A stretch of DNA of 15,621 bases from NCBI GenBank assembly GCA_965363675.1, contig CBDTTW010000063.1, positions 1 through 15,621 on the forward strand, given 5' to 3'. How positions within the stretch are numbered: the stretch's first letter is position 1; each line of letters starts with the position of its first letter. The notes under the pieces were generated by a model that did no database searches, was not told the DNA's origin, and saw only the letters and a list, made by a program, of their open reading frames with translations. The stretch is from CBDTTW01 sp965363675. GTDB lineage: Bacteria > Bacteroidota > Rhodothermia > Rhodothermales > DASSAV01. The position numbers and the translations under genes were made by a program. Below, in pieces: positions 13,156 through 15,621 of this stretch.

Positions 13156-15261
13156 TTAACTGCCGGCGAGAAGCGCCTGAAGCTCTTCCAGGTTCAGCCT
13201 CGGCACGCCGAGCGCAAGGGCGCGCGCCAGCTTCGAGCCGGGCTCGGCGCCGAGCACGAGGTAGCTGGTCGCCGCGCTCACGCTGCCGCTGACCTTGCCC
13301 CCCGCCCGCTTGATCATCTGCTCGATCTGCTTGCGCCCCATCGCCTCGAAGCTGCCCGTAATGACGAACGTTTTGCCCGCCGCCGCGCCGGTCGCCGGAG
13401 CCGGCTCCTCCTCGGGCAGGCGCCGCGTGTTGACCCCAAGCATCTCCAGGTCCGCCACGGTCTGCCGGTTGGCCTCCAGCCGGAACCAGTCTACGATGCT
13501 CTCGGCCGTGACCGGCCCGATGCCTTCGATGGCGGCGAGCTGCTCGGCTTCGGCGGCGCCGAGCGCCTCCAGCGATTCGACGTGCCGCACCAGCAGGTCG
13601 GCCGTCGCGCGGCCGATGTGGCGGATGCCCAGCCCGTAGACGAGCCGCGCCAGGCTGCGCCCCCGCGAGCGGTCGATGCCGGCGAGCAGGTTTTCGGCGC
13701 GCTTCTGCGCAAACCCCGGCAGCGCCAGCGCATCCTCCAGCGTCAGGCGGTAAAGATCCGGCAGGCGGCGCACCTGCCCTGACTCGACGAGCAGCACCGG
13801 CAGCTTCGAGCCCATGCCCTCGATGTCCATGGCGTCGCGCGCGGCGAAGTGCTCCAGCAGCCGGATGAACTGCGCCGGGCAGGCGGCCGAAAGGCAGTAG
13901 TGGTCCGCGTCGCCGTCGAGGCGGACCGTGGGCTCGCCGCACGAGGGGCACACCGTCGGCATGCGCCACGGCTCCGACGCCTCCGGACGGGCCTCCGGCA
14001 CGACGCGCAGCACCGCCGGGATTACGTCGCCCGCCCGCTTGATGACGACGGTGTCGCCGATGCGGATGTCCCGGCTGCGGATGTAGTCCTCGTTGTGCAG
14101 CGTCGCCCGCGAGACGGTCACGCCGCCGACCTCGACGGGCTCCAGCAACGCTTCCGGCTTGATGGCGCCCGTACGGCCTACGTTGACGAAAAGGTCCGTC
14201 ACGACGGTCGTAGCCTCGCGCGCCGGGAACTTGAAGGCCACGGCCCACCGGGGCGCGTGGGCGATGTAGCCCAACTGCTCCTGCTCGGCGAAGCCGTCGA
14301 TCTTGAGCACCGTCCCGTCGATCTCGAAGTCGAGCGCGTCGCGCTGCTCCGACCACTGGAGACAGTAGGCGATGGCCTCCTCGATGCCCTCGAAGCGCCG
14401 TACATGCGGGTTGACGGGCAGCCCCAGCAACCCCAGCCATTGCAACAGGGCGAACTGCCCATCGGGGACGCCGCCCGAGGACGGGCCGATGCCGTAGGCG
14501 TAGAAGTGCAACGGCCGCGACGCCGTGATCGCGGGGTCGAGCTGGCGCAGGCTGCCTGCCGCTGCATTGCGGGGGTTGGCGAACGTCTTTTCGCCGGCCT
14601 CCTGAAGGCGCGCGTTCAGGCGCTCGAAGGCGCTGCGCCGCATGAACACCTCGCCGCGCACCTCGATGCGCTCCGGCGCTTCCGAGGCGCCCACCCCGAG
14701 GCGCAGCGGAATGGCCCCGATAGTGCGTACGTTTTGCGTGATGTTCTCGCCGGTGCGCCCGTTGCCGCGCGTGGCGGCCACTTGCAGCGCTCCCCCGGCG
14801 TAGGTGAGCGCCACGGCCAGCCCGTCGATCTTCAGCTCGGCGGTCACGGCCGGCAGCGCAGGCGCCTCCGGCTCCAGGCCGAGGCCGCGCAGGCACCGGC
14901 CGTACCAGGCGCGCACATCCTCGGCGGTAAAAGCGTTCGAGAGCGAAAGCAGCGGCTGCGCGTGCCGGACCTTCTCGAAGCGGTCGAGCGGCGCGCCCCC
15001 CACCCGGTGCGTCGGCGAGCCGGGCGTCGCCAGCTCCGGGAACCGCTGCTCCAGATCGGCCAGGTGCGTCATCAACTCGTCGTACTCGGCGTCGGTGATG
15101 AGCGGAGCATCCTGCACGTAGTAGCGGTGGGCGTGCGCGTGCAGCACCCGTTGCAGCGCCGAGGCCAATGCGGCCGCCGCCTCGGGGGCGAGGGCGGCGG
15201 GGTCCTGATGCGCCAGCGCGTGGCGCAGGCGGCGCGTCTCGTCGAGCAGGGGCAGCGTCAT
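13156..15261 (-). CDS. ligA: NAD-dependent DNA ligase LigA
   Basis: A 701-residue replicative and repair ligase that seals nicks using NAD. Domains in order: Ia (about 35-90, HRYYVQDAPLITDAEYDEL), adenylation domain with AMP-accepting lysine K144 in ELKIDG, OB fold (about 350-430, GRTGAIKPEALLEPVEVGG), a Zn finger with C438, C441, C456 and C461, helix-hairpin-helix repeats (about 495-600), and C-terminal BRCT (about 628-701). Length is about 30 residues more than the usual 670, mainly through an N-terminal extension. The motif normally read as RGDG...GED is RGNG...GEN here (165-173), with two Asp to Asn changes. The ATG at 15261 has GGAGAG 14 bases upstream, a rather long spacing. It is followed by the symporter gene 20 bases on. 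Confidence 0.97.
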   Translation of the reverse strand: MTLPLLDETRRLRHALAHQDPAALAPEAAAALASALQRVLHAHAHRYYVQDAPLITDAEYDELMTHLADLEQRFPELATPGSPTHRVGGAPLDRFEKVRHAQPLLSLSNAFTAEDVRAWYGRCLRGLGLEPEAPALPAVTAELKIDGLAVALTYAGGALQVAATRGNGRTGENITQNVRTIGAIPLRLGVGASEAPERIEVRGEVFMRRSAFERLNARLQEAGEKTFANPRNAAAGSLRQLDPAITASRPLHFYAYGIGPSSGGVPDGQFALLQWLGLLGLPVNPHVRRFEGIEEAIAYCLQWSEQRDALDFEIDGTVLKIDGFAEQEQLGYIAHAPRWAVAFKFPAREATTVVTDLFVNVGRTGAIKPEALLEPVEVGGVTVSRATLHNEDYIRSRDIRIGDTVVIKRAGDVIPAVLRVVPEARPEASEPWRMPTVCPSCGEPTVRLDGDADHYCLSAACPAQFIRLLEHFAARDAMDIEGMGSKLPVLLVESGQVRRLPDLYRLTLEDALALPGFAQKRAENLLAGIDRSRGRSLARLVYGLGIRHIGRATADLLVRHVESLEALGAAEAEQLAAIEGIGPVTAESIVDWFRLEANRQTVADLEMLGVNTRRLPEEEPAPATGAAAGKTFVITGSFEAMGRKQIEQMIKRAGGKVSGSVSAATSYLVLGAEPGSKLARALALGVPRLNLEELQALLAGS

Positions 15262-15314
15262 GAAGCGGCGGCGATCTCTCCGAAAAGGGGACGGCGCGAA
15301 GAAGGCGCGTTGTT

Positions 15315-15621
15315 TCAGGGCTGCGCGCCGGAGGCGAGGGCGCGCCGCGTGATGACGAGACGGCCGAGGCTGTCGAGGCGGGTTTTCGGATAGGCGCGCC
15401 CCTCGACGGCTAGGGCCGCATTTTCCAACTGCCGCTCTACGACGATCTGATTGAGGAAGCGGAACGTGCGCGCCTGGCCCTGCTCCAGCCAGTAGGGCCG
15501 CCGGAGGTCGTCGTCCACGGTGACGCGGATGCCCTGGAGCCTGCCGCCTTCGGCCGTGAGCGTCAGGCGCAGCGTGTCGGGCAGGTTTGCCGCCGCCGCC
15601 TCGGCGGGCGCGGCCTCCGCC
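15315..15621 (-). CDS. partial: C-terminus of RodZ-like protein (DUF4115-type domain)
   Basis: The reading frame is open to the right edge of the window, so only the last 101 or so residues are seen. An internal GTG at 15518 is not the real start. The visible part runs from an Ala/Glu/Pro-rich linker into LRLTLTAEGG and IRVTVDDD, then PYWLEQGQARTFRF, NAALAVEGRAYP and a final GRLVITRRAL. This strand pattern matches the C-terminal beta domain of RodZ-like cytoskeletal/HTH membrane proteins (DUF4115), where an Ala/Pro-rich linker also precedes the domain. The N-terminal HTH and TM helix would lie outside the window. It ends 53 bases upstream of ligA and is probably in the same transcription unit. 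Confidence 0.6.
   Translation of the reverse strand, partial: AEAAPAEAAAANLPDTLRLTLTAEGGRLQGIRVTVDDDLRRPYWLEQGQARTFRFLNQIVVERQLENAALAVEGRAYPKTRLDSLGRLVITRRALASGAQP

Noticed and set aside
7685..13159. A continuous plus-strand open frame of 1824 codons.
   Set aside because: It starts inside the small membrane-protein gene, crosses GntR and then runs antisense to pgpH and the symporter. Its product is low-complexity, rich in Arg, Ala, Gly, Pro and His, with no domain. Stop codons are simply rare in this GC-rich DNA; the opposite-strand genes have clear family motifs.
11582..14896. A minus-strand open frame of 1104 codons that would fuse extra sequence to the symporter.
   Set aside because: The first half is out-of-frame reading through ligA with no recognisable domain. 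The symporter has a natural start at 13135, where its first TM helix begins.

Overview
The window is high-GC DNA from a bacterium that is most likely a member of the Rhodothermota/Bacteroidota (Rhodothermus-like). This placement is an inference. It rests on the gene content (ALDH4-type PruA, LolC/E-type permease, PgpH, LigA with lineage-type substitutions), on the scarcity of Shine-Dalgarno sequences, and on several TAnnTTTG-like -7 boxes (TATCTTG, TAACTTGG, TATATTTC) upstream of genes. No rRNA or other firm taxonomic marker is present.

Layout. (1) Positions 1-1555 look like the edge of an integrated element. A relatively AT-rich non-coding stretch (1-320) carries hairpins, a 30-bp imperfect direct repeat and a strong rightward terminator. 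It is followed by a complete tyrosine recombinase gene (321-1400, minus). The recombinase lies just downstream of the 3' end of a tRNA-Lys(CTT) gene (1556-1628, minus), which has its own terminator. (2) 1786-2700 (plus) is an EamA/DMT permease, ending tail-to-tail and overlapping with moaE. (3) 2681-4645 (minus) is a tight three-gene operon: a LolC/LolE-like permease, then moaD and moaE (the two molybdopterin synthase subunits). (4) 4847-8954 (plus) is a four-gene operon transcribed divergently from group 3. It holds PruA, an Ord/DapB-like amino-acid dehydrogenase, a small two-TM membrane protein and a GntR-family regulator with an unusual C-terminal domain. (5) 8951-15621 (minus) is a run reading RodZ-like protein (partial, at the right edge), ligA, a sodium:solute symporter and a PgpH-type c-di-AMP phosphodiesterase.

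How the genes fit together. Group 4 reads as an amino-acid (proline/ornithine-type) catabolic and regulatory unit. Group 3 combines molybdenum cofactor synthesis with an envelope permease. Group 5 is largely housekeeping (DNA ligase) plus membrane transport and cyclic-dinucleotide turnover, which is often tied to osmotic control. All chromosomal genes appear intact and no frameshifts were seen. I found no clearly new defence or mobile system. The least explained parts are the structured non-coding stretch at the left edge, the GntR C-terminal domain and the short membrane protein next to it.
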